Source of the DNA: Chlamydiales bacterium
GTDB taxonomy: Bacteria; Chlamydiota; Chlamydiia; Chlamydiales; SM23-39
Reading direction: 5' to 3'
DNA: 64,000 bases
Assembly (NCBI GenBank): GCA_028278035.1
Contig: JANQFC010000026.1
Coordinates: 62,001-126,000, forward strand
Positions 1 to 8,280 of the stretch are shown piece by piece. The translations under genes and the position numbers were made by a program. The notes beneath the pieces were generated by a model. That model searched no databases. It was not told the origin of the DNA and saw only the letters and a program-made list of their open reading frames with translations. Position 1 is the stretch's first letter. Each line of letters opens with the position of its first letter.

Positions 1-292
1 GGAAGGGAGAACTAGCTAATGAATATATCATACCTAATTGAAAAGATAGCCATGCACACATATCTGCTTTGACATTTCCGAAAATAACCGGCAATAAACC
101 ACTATTTACGCCAAAATAAGCAATTGCAAATGTAGCTATTAAAGAGCTACAAACGATTATTGCATTTTGCTTATTAATATTTTTTATTGCAGTAAGATTG
201 ATGATATTGATTTTTCTGTTTGTTTCATGTGCAAATTGTGGTTGATCACAAGGTGGTAAGCTAGCATTAGGATCTATATTTAATATGCTCAT
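1..292 (-). CDS. Partial membrane protein, 3' part cut by window edge
   Basis: An open frame starts with ATG at 292 on the minus strand and runs without a stop to base 1, giving 97 residues. The start is supported by an AGGAG ribosome binding site seven bases upstream. The first 45 or so residues are polar. A hydrophobic segment follows (IIVCSSLIATFAIAYFGV), then a second, less clear one near the edge. I do not recognise the family. It resembles in style, not in clear sequence, the other short proteins with paired hydrophobic segments in this window. The frame is missed by simple ORF searches because it has no stop inside the window. Confidence 0.6.
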   Translation of the reverse strand, partial: MSILNIDPNASLPPCDQPQFAHETNRKINIINLTAIKNINKQNAIIVCSSLIATFAIAYFGVNSGLLPVIFGNVKADMCAWLSFQLGMIYSLASSPF

Positions 293-497
293 AATTAACT
301 CCTATTTAAAACGTTTTTAACATTATTTCAAGCATGAACTTATAGAGTTAAGTTAAATTATTATCAAGGTATGAAATTAAACAGATTTTAAATAAAAAAA
401 CTTTTCATTTATATAAAATATTTTTTTTATACAATAAAATTAACGGTTAGGTATGAATTGATTTATGCCGAGTTAATTTTTATTGTATGAGGATATA

Positions 498-3080
498 ATG
501 CCGAAAGCATATTTAAGTGATTTTCCTATAGAAAAAAAAGTTTTTTCTAATTTAACTAAAACTTTTTTATTGTTTAAAAAAGCTCATTTCAAAAAATTAA
601 ACAAATTAGAAAAAGCGCATTTTGTAAATAAAACGCTATGTACTTTAATAGAAAAACAAAAAAGTCCGTGTTTTTTACTTTTTGCTGTAATCGACTACAT
701 AAAAAGAATAAAAGAAAAAAAGATTTTAGATGATTATGATATCAATTCTTTTGAGCTTTGGCTCAATCAGTTTTCTAAATATGACTTTGAAAAGAATTAT
801 GAAATCAGAGCTAAAATTACAGGTAAATATCTGCCAAGGGATGAGTATCAACATTACTTTCCTATCGGTATGGGAAAAATATACGAAGGTTCTCATATAG
901 TAACAGCACATAAGTCTCCAGATCTGGATTCTACCATAGCTTCTTTTTGGGGATGGATGGACGCTTTTTCTGCTAGAGTTGGCAAGAACTTACATTTATG
1001 GAATGTGCCCGGAGGACTTCCTGTATCACTTATCGAAACTAATTTATTATTTAAAAATATTTTTTCGGAAGGCATTTTTGATATAGCCAAGTCAAGACCT
1101 ACTTTAACTTTGACCAGCAAAGATATTATGACTCAGGAAGGAGTTGTTAGAAAATGCTATACTGATCAGTCAATCGAGATTGAAAGGGACCAAAGGTTAA
1201 AAGCAGTAGTTATAGTGGATGAAAATGGAAATTATTTAGGAGACTGGAGAAGTGTAGATGTTGAAGGTGTAAGACAGATTATTATGCTTTTAAATAACTG
1301 TCTTAGATGGTTTGAAAATAATTTACATATTACTTTGATTTCACTTTTCGCTAAAAAAACTTTAAAAATTACAGATATTCCTAAATTCGTACAAAAAGTG
1401 TTTAGTAATAAAATTAAAGATTGCGCTCCAGCTAAAGAATACAGTGAAAAACAAAAAGAGCATTTAAATGATTATTTGGAAAAAGTTTTAAAGGTAAACA
1501 AAGGAATTAATGCAAATTTTGATGAATTTGCAGAAGCTCTGTATGATAATAAAGTAATTCAGCTTCATAATTTTCATAAGATATTTAATGTTTTTAAAAG
1601 ATCGAATCTTTTTGATAAGAAAGGCCAGCTAAAGGAAAACAGAATTCAAATTTTTTTATATTTAGAGAAAATAATAAAAGGTCTAAATGATGCTTTGCTA
1701 TCAGTTAGGTCTTTTATAGAAAAAATTAATATTTCTTTGGATATCAAAAAACAGGTATTTGGATATCAGCCTCATTTTGTCTCGCATAAATCAGATATTG
1801 AAGAAGTTAAGATGAAATTGGGATCCAGATCTTATTTGACTGTTAATTTCCCATCTCAGGAAAACTGCATACCTATGGGGGTAGTAAGATCTATTGATCT
1901 AAGACAAAAATTTTTAGGAACGGTGTCTTTAAGGGACTTTTGTAATTTCGAAGAAATAAAAGTAGCGTCATATTTGCAGGTAATAAGTGTTATTGATCAT
2001 CATAAGACTAATTTAACATCATATGAGCCGCCTGTTGGACTATTATCCGATGCTCAGGCTACCTCTACTTTAATAGCAGAGCAGGCTATGCTGGTAAATG
2101 ATAAGTTTTCTCTGCAGGGATTTAGTAAGAATACCGTTATGACGCAGCTTAAGAAAAAATCGCATCCTGCAAAAGTATATTCAAGATTGTTAAGTAAAAA
2201 AGAGCTTTTAAAACAAAAAGAAAATTACTTTGTTCATCCTCAAAGAGAATTTATAGAATATCTGCATTTCTTGTTTGGTATATTAGATGATACAGACCTT
2301 TTGATGAAAGTCAGTAAAAGAGATGTTGAGTGTGTTGCTAATTTATTAAACAGAATGAGATCTTTGATGTCTAAAAAAGAAGTAGAGATCATTAACTTAG
2401 ACTTGATCAAAAAAAATAAGGACTTTGCAAAAGCGGCAGCTGATTTAATATTAAAAAATAAAGATATGTATTCTTTGTATAACAAAGTCTATAACTTTAG
2501 AGAAAAAGAGGTGAAAAAAAATATAGATCTTTGTTTGAAAAATAAGCCGTCTACTTTCTTTGCAGATGTTAAAGAACAAAATGGTTGCTGTAGGATAGGG
2601 CAGACAAAGATGTTTATGAAAAATATTTCTTATTATAAAAATACCTCCATTCCGCTTAGGAAAAAATGGGTGGAGTTGTCTAATCATGTTTATCAGGAAA
2701 AAGAAGAATTTGATCTGCATCTACATATGATTAGTACAATAAGAGGTTCTCAAGAGGTATTTAAAGGGACTAAAGTTAAATACAAACATAAAGATGAATT
2801 TTGGATCTGGCTGCCTGAATCTGAAATAGCTGTGGAGCATTTAAAAAGCTTTTTGACCTCTTTTTCCAGAGCAGAAGAAATTAAAAACAATGATATGTAT
2901 GTTGAGTTTTTAGGAGAAAACAACGAAGTTTTTGAGCAGATATTTCAAGAGAGCTTTTTAAAAATAGAAAAAAAGAAAATAAATAGAAAGCTCAATATGG
3001 CTGTTTTATATTATAACGCAGGTTCCGTAAATTCAAGAAAAGCGATGGTATCGCCTTATCTTCCTAATGTTACAGACTAA
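498..3080 (+). CDS. Large DHH-family phosphohydrolase with CBS-like insert (pyrophosphatase-like)
   Basis: This 860-residue protein carries the signatures of DHH phosphoesterases. There is an HKSPDLDS motif near residue 138, which corresponds to the family's metal-binding H...PDxDS. The eponymous DHH lies near residue 500 (VIDHHKT), followed by DAQATSTLIAEQ and GILDDTD near 594. Between the first motif and DHH lies a CBS-like stretch (SKDIMTQEG near 208, then VVIVDENGNYLGDW near 240). That is where nucleotide-sensing CBS domains are inserted in family II inorganic pyrophosphatases. Typical enzymes are 310 to 550 residues, so this one is oversized, with an extra N-terminal region of about 130 residues and long insertions. 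ATG at 498 is preferred over an upstream TTG at 483, because GAGGA lies just upstream of 498. Activity on pyrophosphate is inferred; an oligonucleotide or polyphosphate substrate is possible. Its stop overlaps the stop of the next, convergent gene. Confidence 0.75.
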   Translation: MPKAYLSDFPIEKKVFSNLTKTFLLFKKAHFKKLNKLEKAHFVNKTLCTLIEKQKSPCFLLFAVIDYIKRIKEKKILDDYDINSFELWLNQFSKYDFEKNYEIRAKITGKYLPRDEYQHYFPIGMGKIYEGSHIVTAHKSPDLDSTIASFWGWMDAFSARVGKNLHLWNVPGGLPVSLIETNLLFKNIFSEGIFDIAKSRPTLTLTSKDIMTQEGVVRKCYTDQSIEIERDQRLKAVVIVDENGNYLGDWRSVDVEGVRQIIMLLNNCLRWFENNLHITLISLFAKKTLKITDIPKFVQKVFSNKIKDCAPAKEYSEKQKEHLNDYLEKVLKVNKGINANFDEFAEALYDNKVIQLHNFHKIFNVFKRSNLFDKKGQLKENRIQIFLYLEKIIKGLNDALLSVRSFIEKINISLDIKKQVFGYQPHFVSHKSDIEEVKMKLGSRSYLTVNFPSQENCIPMGVVRSIDLRQKFLGTVSLRDFCNFEEIKVASYLQVISVIDHHKTNLTSYEPPVGLLSDAQATSTLIAEQAMLVNDKFSLQGFSKNTVMTQLKKKSHPAKVYSRLLSKKELLKQKENYFVHPQREFIEYLHFLFGILDDTDLLMKVSKRDVECVANLLNRMRSLMSKKEVEIINLDLIKKNKDFAKAAADLILKNKDMYSLYNKVYNFREKEVKKNIDLCLKNKPSTFFADVKEQNGCCRIGQTKMFMKNISYYKNTSIPLRKKWVELSNHVYQEKEEFDLHLHMISTIRGSQEVFKGTKVKYKHKDEFWIWLPESEIAVEHLKSFLTSFSRAEEIKNNDMYVEFLGENNEVFEQIFQESFLKIEKKKINRKLNMAVLYYNAGSVNSRKAMVSPYLPNVTD

Positions 3081-3445
3081 AGTCTGCTGAATCTAATGTT
3101 TGATGTATCTCGTCCCAATGCTTTGTCAATTAAACCGCTTAATACTTCTAAAGCGATATTTTTAATAATATCTGCAACAGCCGATCCTACTATTGTTGAC
3201 ATGTATTTAGGAAGCTCTTTTGTAAATTCTGACGAGTTATTAAACAAACCGCATGCTACTACGGCAAAAAATGAATAAGCTCCTATAACTGCACCTACAA
3301 TCCCTAATACTTTCAATGCGGTAGCTGTGCATATTATAGCTGTAGCTGCTCCGGCCGCACCTAGCGCAAGAGATGCAGCTCCATATGGAAAAGCTGTTTT
3401 AAATATTGATTGTTGTTGAGGGTTTGCTGCTTGCTCTAATGACAT
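3077..3445 (-). CDS. Small Ala/Gly-rich membrane protein
   Basis: The 122-residue product begins MSLEQAANPQQQ. ATG at 3445 is chosen over an upstream in-frame ATG at 3508 because a strong AAGGAGG site lies directly before it. Residues about 25 to 75 form two neighbouring hydrophobic segments rich in Ala and Gly (ASLALGAAGAATAIICTATA, then a second after a short turn). An amphipathic C-terminal half follows. This paired-segment shape resembles chlamydial inclusion membrane proteins, but no homology is claimed. Its stop codon overlaps the stop of the convergent DHH gene by four bases. I do not recognise the family. Confidence 0.6.
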   Translation of the reverse strand: MSLEQAANPQQQSIFKTAFPYGAASLALGAAGAATAIICTATALKVLGIVGAVIGAYSFFAVVACGLFNNSSEFTKELPKYMSTIVGSAVADIIKNIALEVLSGLIDKALGRDTSNIRFSRL

Positions 3446-3540
3446 AAGGTCCTCCTTAATTTTTGTTAAATTGGCGGTGATTATATTTAAGAAGTTTTTT
3501 TTTAGCAATTATTGAAGTAAATTTTATATGTGATATAAGA

Positions 3541-3567
3541 AAAAGGAGCAATTTCTTGCTCCTTTTT
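3541..3567 (-). terminator. Rho-independent terminator after khpA
   Basis: The arms AAGGAGCAA and TTGCTCCTT enclose a short loop. On the minus strand the hairpin is followed by a run of T, and it lies just past the khpA stop. Confidence 0.75.
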
Positions 3568-3573
3568 TAGTAA

Positions 3574-3834
3574 TTATTCTTCAGTGCTGCTACTGGATTT
3601 GCCTTCTTCAATGATTTCAAGATTTACTCTAATACCATTTCGGCTTGCTACAGACATTAATAATGTGCGAATAGCATTTATTGTTTTTCCTTTCTTTCCG
3701 ATAATCTTGCCAATATCAGATTTTTCTACAGCTAACTCTATAATAAGAGTATGCGTTCCACCGATTTCGTTAATACGAACTTTATCTGGGTGGTCAACTA
3801 AGTTTTTCACAATGTATTCTACGAATTCTTTCAT
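3574..3834 (-). CDS. khpA: KH-domain RNA-binding protein KhpA
   Basis: The 86-residue product matches the short single-KH family (YlqC/KhpA). The KH hallmark GxxG is present as GKKG within IGKIIGKKGKTINAIRTLL at about residues 42 to 60. The N-terminus MKEFVEYIVKNLVDHPDKV is characteristic of the family. In other bacteria KhpA binds many small and messenger RNAs, often with KhpB. The C-terminal tail is acidic and Ser-rich. The start is supported by AAGGAAG upstream. It appears to be a single-gene unit closed by the hairpin terminator downstream. Confidence 0.9.
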   Translation of the reverse strand: MKEFVEYIVKNLVDHPDKVRINEIGGTHTLIIELAVEKSDIGKIIGKKGKTINAIRTLLMSVASRNGIRVNLEIIEEGKSSSSTEE

Positions 3835-3949
3835 AATGTCGCTTCCTTTTGTTATATTTCATAATATAAAAATAACTTTATATACGCGAAAAAAAGTATA
3901 TATGAAAAATATATAAGAATAAAGGAATTTAAAGAAGTAAAAAAATAAT

Positions 3950-4861
3950 TTAAAATAATTTGGTTATATATTTTTTGAGATCATCAGGAATAGGGGCTGT
4001 GATTTTCATAGGCTCATTAGTTATTGGATGTGAAAATTCTAGAATATATGCATGCAGAAGCTGACGGGGGATTTTTAAATTATTATTAATACTTTTGCTG
4101 CCGTATATCGCATCTCCTAAAATTGGAGCATTTAAATGTTTTAAATGTACTCGTATCTGGTGGGTTCTTCCTGTTTTGGGGGAGGCTAATATTAAAGAGT
4201 AATTATCTTTGAAGGCTAGTATTTTAATATCTGTTTGAGCTTCTTTGCCTGTGTCTAATATAGACATTTCTTTTCTTTTAATAGGATGTCTTGCTATTGG
4301 AGCGTTTATTATCTGATTATTAATTTTACCATGCGATATTGTTAAATATTTTTTTGATATTACTCTTTGTTTGAATTGAGTTATTAATTTTTGGTGGGCT
4401 ATTTGGGTTTTAGCGGCTAGTAAAACGCCGGATGTGTCTTTATCTAGTCTGTGTACAATACCGGGTCTGATATCATTATCTGGACAAACGAGATCTTTAC
4501 AGTGATATAAAAGAGCGTTTACAAAAGTACCGCTCCAGTTTCCTACAGCCGGATGAACAACCATGCCGGGTGGTTTATTAACAGCTAATATATGTTCGTC
4601 TTCATATAGTATATTTAAAGGAATGTTTTCGGCTTGAAGAGAGATATCCGGAAGAGCCTGAAAAAATATTTCTATTTCATCATTGTATTTTGTTATATAA
4701 CTTTTTTTAATGTTCTTGCTGTTTATTAAAACGCATTTATTATCAAGAAGGTACTGAAAATAAGTTCTTGATTTAGCTTTGAACCTGTCTGCCAAAAGCT
4801 TATCAATTCTTATATTTTCTTCTTCTTTTAAAACTGTTATATTTTCCTGCTCTATTGTCAT
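3950..4861 (-). CDS. rluD: RluD-family 23S rRNA pseudouridine synthase
   Basis: The 303-residue protein has an N-terminal S4 RNA-binding domain (about residues 15 to 75, IRIDKLLADRFKAKSRTYFQ). The RluA/RluD catalytic domain follows, with the motif GIVHRLDKDTSG near residue 138, whose Asp is the catalytic nucleophile. Later motifs (KTGRTHQIRVHLKHL, GDAIYG) are also standard. RluD modifies uridines in helix 69 of 23S rRNA. RluC or RluB-like specificity cannot be excluded from sequence alone. Length and domain order are normal. Confidence 0.85.
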   Translation of the reverse strand: MTIEQENITVLKEEENIRIDKLLADRFKAKSRTYFQYLLDNKCVLINSKNIKKSYITKYNDEIEIFFQALPDISLQAENIPLNILYEDEHILAVNKPPGMVVHPAVGNWSGTFVNALLYHCKDLVCPDNDIRPGIVHRLDKDTSGVLLAAKTQIAHQKLITQFKQRVISKKYLTISHGKINNQIINAPIARHPIKRKEMSILDTGKEAQTDIKILAFKDNYSLILASPKTGRTHQIRVHLKHLNAPILGDAIYGSKSINNNLKIPRQLLHAYILEFSHPITNEPMKITAPIPDDLKKYITKLF

Positions 4862-5257
4862 AGGTTAACATTTTAACACATGAGAAGGCTTTGGGCAAGG
4901 TTGGATAAAATTTCAAATCATCAAAAATTATATATAATTTTATAATACAAAAACTGATTTATGAATTATTCAATAAAATTAATACTCAACGTCAGTTGGA
5001 CGAGTATCTGATGAACAGCCATTAATACAGCAGTAATTTAAAATTTTGTCAAAAATGTTTTACAATGCTTTTCAACAAGAACTTGTTTATTTGATACTTC
5101 AAAGTTATCAGATAGTTCCTAGCTTGTTTGCTTCTTTTAACTTAACCATTAAATTATTAACATTATTCAACATATATTCGCCTGTAAATAAATTTTTAAA
5201 AAGAATACACTACTTTGCCTTTTGTGAAATATTTTTTTAAATAATAGGAGCGTAATT
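4862..5257. other. Gene-poor gap, possible decayed coding remnant
   Basis: These 396 bases contain no convincing intact gene. On the plus strand from about 4975 one frame reads INTQRQLDEYLMNSH, then a stop, then NLKFCQKCFTMLFNKNLF, then a stop. This looks more like an eroded coding sequence than random AT-rich DNA. The one longer open frame here (5046 to 5240) has no ribosome binding site and low-complexity content, so I do not call it. The end of the gap holds the GGAG site for the next gene. Confidence 0.3.
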
Positions 5258-5605
5258 ATGAGTTTTTCAATATTTCCATATACAGTTACTCAAGATTTGG
5301 CAGGTATATTGTATGTATGTGATATAAAAAATAAATCTAATGTGCAAGTAGCTGTTTATCATAAGGTTTTTAGTAAACAGTTTATAAAAAAGTTAGATCC
5401 ATTTGTGAAAGATTTATTTAGGAAGTTTGGTAATGTAGAAGATATACTTATGAAATTTAATCCTAAAAAAATATCACGTAAATCTGTTTACACAACAACA
5501 ATTGTTGTTATAAAAATTGATAAGATAATGGTAGCAATTCCAAATACTTTGCAATTAACGGAAGAAGAGGAATATCTATTGCTTAGAAAAATTATACGCT
5601 ATTGA
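5258..5605 (+). CDS. Hypothetical protein, 115 residues
   Basis: This soluble, Lys-rich protein starts MSFSIFPYTVTQ and is preceded by a good AGGAG site seven bases upstream. I see no signal peptide or membrane segment. It has a beta-rich pattern early and a short acidic segment (LTEEEEYLL) before a basic C-terminus. I do not recognise the family. Its 3' end overlaps the convergent gene downstream by seven bases. Confidence 0.55.
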   Translation: MSFSIFPYTVTQDLAGILYVCDIKNKSNVQVAVYHKVFSKQFIKKLDPFVKDLFRKFGNVEDILMKFNPKKISRKSVYTTTIVVIKIDKIMVAIPNTLQLTEEEEYLLLRKIIRY

Positions 5606-5862
5606 TCTTCTTCGCTTTTTCTTAATTTTTTAAGAGCCTTTGTCATTCTTGCGCTATCTTGTTTGACTTGGTTTAAAGCGTTTTGCATGAGCTGGGCCAT
5701 GAACTTATTCCACTGAGCTTTGGTAAAATACATGCCTAAATATTCTCTGCCACCTTCTTCCAGGGGAACAAGAGGTTCTTTTTGGGGAGGTTGAATAGGT
5801 TCAGGTTTATTGGGTTTTCCGGCATTGTCGGGGGGGGGGATGTTTGTAGATCCTTCTGTCAT
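5599..5862 (-). CDS. Small Pro-rich protein with C10 tract near its start
   Basis: The 87-residue product has a Pro-rich N-terminal half (residues 8 to 35). The C-terminal half is helical and charged (GMYFTKAQWNKFMAQLMQNA, then a Lys-rich end). The ribosome binding site GGAGAGAG precedes ATG at 5862. Codons 8 to 11 contain ten consecutive C bases, striking in such AT-rich DNA; a one-base slip would bring an early stop. The conserved-looking C-terminal half suggests a real gene. No family is recognised. Confidence 0.6.
   Translation of the reverse strand: MTEGSTNIPPPDNAGKPNKPEPIQPPQKEPLVPLEEGGREYLGMYFTKAQWNKFMAQLMQNALNQVKQDSARMTKALKKLRKSEEDQ
5830..5839. repeat. Homopolymer of ten G (C10 in the coding strand)
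   Basis: Ten consecutive G bases on the plus strand lie inside the first twelve codons of the minus-strand gene at 5599-5862. Long G/C runs like this are a known substrate for slipped-strand phase variation. No other G/C run of this length was noticed in the window. Confidence 0.85.
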
Positions 5863-5913
5863 AATCTCTCTCCTTTTAATTTTTAATTAGCATATTTCGG
5901 TTTCTCAAGCAAT

Positions 5914-7278
5914 TTAAAAATCAGCATGACCGGGCGTTCTTGGAAATGCAATTACGTCTCTAATATTTTCTATTCCTGAAATAAATTGAAGCAACCTTTC
6001 AAAGCCTACACCGAATCCGGAATGAGGAACGGTGCCGTATTTTCTTAAGTCTAAATACCATTTATAAGTATCTAAATTTAAATTTTTTTCTTTTATTTTT
6101 TTGAGGAGGGTATCATAGTTGTCTTCTCGTTGAGAACCGCCGACTATTTCTCCTATTTTGGGAACTAATATGTCCATTGCAGCAGCTGTTTTTTGATCTT
6201 TATTTTCCAGCATGTAAAAAGCTTTGATATCCTTGGGATAATCTATTACTACAACAGGTTTTTTGAAATATTCTTCTGTCAGATATCTTTCATGTTCTGA
6301 CTGAAGATCATTCCCCCATTTCACCGGATATTCGAATTTCTTGTTTGATTTTTCTAAAATCTTTACAGCTTCTGTGTAGGGAATTTTTTCGAAGTCAGAT
6401 TTCAATACATGTTCTAATCTTTGAATGAGGTTTTTTTCCATGAACTTATCGAAAAACTCCATATCTTGTTCATTTTCATTTAAAGCGGTTTCAATCATAT
6501 ATTTAAGATAGTCTTGCGCCAATTTTATACAGTCATCTAAATCTGAAAACGCCATTTCAGGCTCTAGCATCCAAAATTCGGCCAAGTGTCTTGAAGTATG
6601 GGAATTTTCAGCCCTAAATGTTGGACCGAATGTATAAATATCAGATAAGCTGCATGCATATGCTTCTGCATTTAGTTGACCGGATACGGTTAAGTATGTC
6701 GATTTTTTAAAAAAATCTTGAGATGGATCTTTTTTAAGGTCATCTAAAGTTGTTACTCTAAATAAATCTCCCGCTCCTTCTGTATCAGATGCTGTTATTA
6801 TTGGCGTTTGTATGTATAAAAAGTCTCTTTCATGAAAAAACTTATGTGAGTGATATATTAAAGAATGTCTTAATCTTGTTATGGCGCCTCCTGTATTTGT
6901 ACGGGGACGAAGATGCGCGATGGTTCTTAAATATTCAAAAGAATGTCTTTTTTTCTGAAGGGGATAATCATCGGAAGCCATTCCTATAATATTGATTTTT
7001 TCTATATGCATTTCATATTTTTGTCCTTTGCCTGGACTTTTTACAATTTTACCCTGAATGCAGGCAGAAGATCCTGTTGTTAATTCAAATGCTTTTCTAA
7101 AGTTTTCATTTTTCGAGTCTATTACACATTGAAAATTAGCAAGAGAAGAGCCGTCGTTTATTTCAATAAAAGCAAAGCTTTTTTGATCTCTTATGCTTTT
7201 TATAAAACCGCATACTTTTACAGATTTTCCGATTATTGAAGAATCTGACAGCAGTATTTTTTTGATCTTCATTTTCAT
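5914..7278 (-). CDS. asnS: Asparaginyl-tRNA synthetase
   Basis: The 454-residue class II synthetase charges tRNA-Asn. The N-terminal OB-fold anticodon-binding domain covers roughly residues 1 to 105 (VKVCGFIKSIRDQKSFAFIE). The catalytic core carries class II motifs: motif 2 is visible as FGPTFRAENSHTSRHLAEFW near residue 218 and motif 3 as GFGVGFERLLQFISG near 420. The C-terminus IRDVIAFPRTPGHADF is diagnostic for AsnS rather than AspS. ATG at 7272 is an alternative start two codons in. The gene begins two bases after nfo ends, so the two are probably co-transcribed. As far as I recall, pathogenic Chlamydia species lack AsnS and use transamidation, so its presence fits an environmental relative. 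Confidence 0.93.
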   Translation of the reverse strand: MKMKIKKILLSDSSIIGKSVKVCGFIKSIRDQKSFAFIEINDGSSLANFQCVIDSKNENFRKAFELTTGSSACIQGKIVKSPGKGQKYEMHIEKINIIGMASDDYPLQKKRHSFEYLRTIAHLRPRTNTGGAITRLRHSLIYHSHKFFHERDFLYIQTPIITASDTEGAGDLFRVTTLDDLKKDPSQDFFKKSTYLTVSGQLNAEAYACSLSDIYTFGPTFRAENSHTSRHLAEFWMLEPEMAFSDLDDCIKLAQDYLKYMIETALNENEQDMEFFDKFMEKNLIQRLEHVLKSDFEKIPYTEAVKILEKSNKKFEYPVKWGNDLQSEHERYLTEEYFKKPVVVIDYPKDIKAFYMLENKDQKTAAAMDILVPKIGEIVGGSQREDNYDTLLKKIKEKNLNLDTYKWYLDLRKYGTVPHSGFGVGFERLLQFISGIENIRDVIAFPRTPGHADF

Positions 7279-7280
7279 TT

Positions 7281-8129
7281 TTAACCCGCTAATTTTTTTA
7301 ATAATTTTATTTCATCTACCCATTTTTCATTCCCCAATGGTGTTTCTAGGTATTTGGGGATATCTTTAAATTTTTTTTCCTGCATTATATATTTAAAACA
7401 TTCAAGACCAATTTTTCCTTTTCCTATATTTTCGTGTCTATCTTTTCTGGAACCTAGTTCATTTTTAGAGTCATTTAAATGGAATAGAGCTAGTTTGTCT
7501 ATTCCGATTATATCAGAAAATTCTTTTAATGTTTTATTCCATTTTTCTTTTGTTCTTATGTCATAGCCCGCTGCGAATATATGACAGGTATCCAGGCAGA
7601 CTTTTAAATCAAGGGATTTGGTATTTTTAATAATATATGCTAAATGTTCAAATTTATATCCGACATTACTGCCTTGCCCTGCTGTTGTTTCTAATACCAG
7701 TTTTGTTTTTCCTTGTTGTAGCAAACCTTCAAAAGAAAGAAGGCTGTCTACTATTGTGTTCAGGCAGTTATCTGCAGTGGTTTCAACAGCTGATCCGGGA
7801 TGGAAAACTAAATAATTTATTTCTAGCGAATGACATCTTTTTATTTCTTCAGCAAAGGCTTTTTTTGAAATTGATAGATTTTGAGGTTTTGCAGAGCCTA
7901 AGTTGGTCAGGTAATTATTATGCGATGTTACTATTTCAATACCGGTTTCTTTTTTAAGCTTTTTAAATTTTTCTATGTCTGCTTTAGGTATAGGTTTTGC
8001 TGCCCACTGTCTTTGGTTTGTTGTAAATATCTGTACTGTAGAAGCATTGATTTTTTGTCCTTGCAAAAGAGCATTATAAACTCCTTTTGCAATAGAAGTA
8101 TGTGCTCCTACTAAAATATTTTTTGACAT
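7281..8129 (-). CDS. nfo: Endonuclease IV
   Basis: The 282-residue protein is the Nfo-type apurinic/apyrimidinic endonuclease of base excision repair. Zinc-binding and family motifs are clear: VGAHTSIAKG at the start, YLVFHPGS near residue 107, LVLETTAGQG near 144, KVCLDTCHIFAAGYDI near 176, LALFHLNDSKNELGSRKDRH near 213 and IPKYLETPLG near 258. The length is normal. It is followed within two bases by asnS. In C. trachomatis nfo is, as I recall, next to mviN/murJ and rpsD; here a two-gene cadBA-like unit lies between them. Confidence 0.93.
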   Translation of the reverse strand: MSKNILVGAHTSIAKGVYNALLQGQKINASTVQIFTTNQRQWAAKPIPKADIEKFKKLKKETGIEIVTSHNNYLTNLGSAKPQNLSISKKAFAEEIKRCHSLEINYLVFHPGSAVETTADNCLNTIVDSLLSFEGLLQQGKTKLVLETTAGQGSNVGYKFEHLAYIIKNTKSLDLKVCLDTCHIFAAGYDIRTKEKWNKTLKEFSDIIGIDKLALFHLNDSKNELGSRKDRHENIGKGKIGLECFKYIMQEKKFKDIPKYLETPLGNEKWVDEIKLLKKLAG

Positions 8130-8280
8130 AAAAAACCATATTTTTGCATTAAGAATAAATTAATTTGGATATTTAGTAAATCTTGAGTTTTAAAATATTA
8201 AACCTAAATCCTTGCGTTTATATTTTAATATAAATATATAACTAATTAAGAGGGACTATAAAAAATAAATGGTTTAAATC

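Noticed and set aside
5046..5240. 64-codon ORF in the gap before 5258
   Set aside because: It has no ribosome binding site and a composition expected from AT-rich DNA; another frame in the same place looks more coding-like.
7354..8114. Several plus-strand ORFs antisense to nfo
   Set aside because: nfo is a clear intact gene; the plus-strand frames lack ribosome binding sites and have Cys/Phe/Leu-rich shadow composition.
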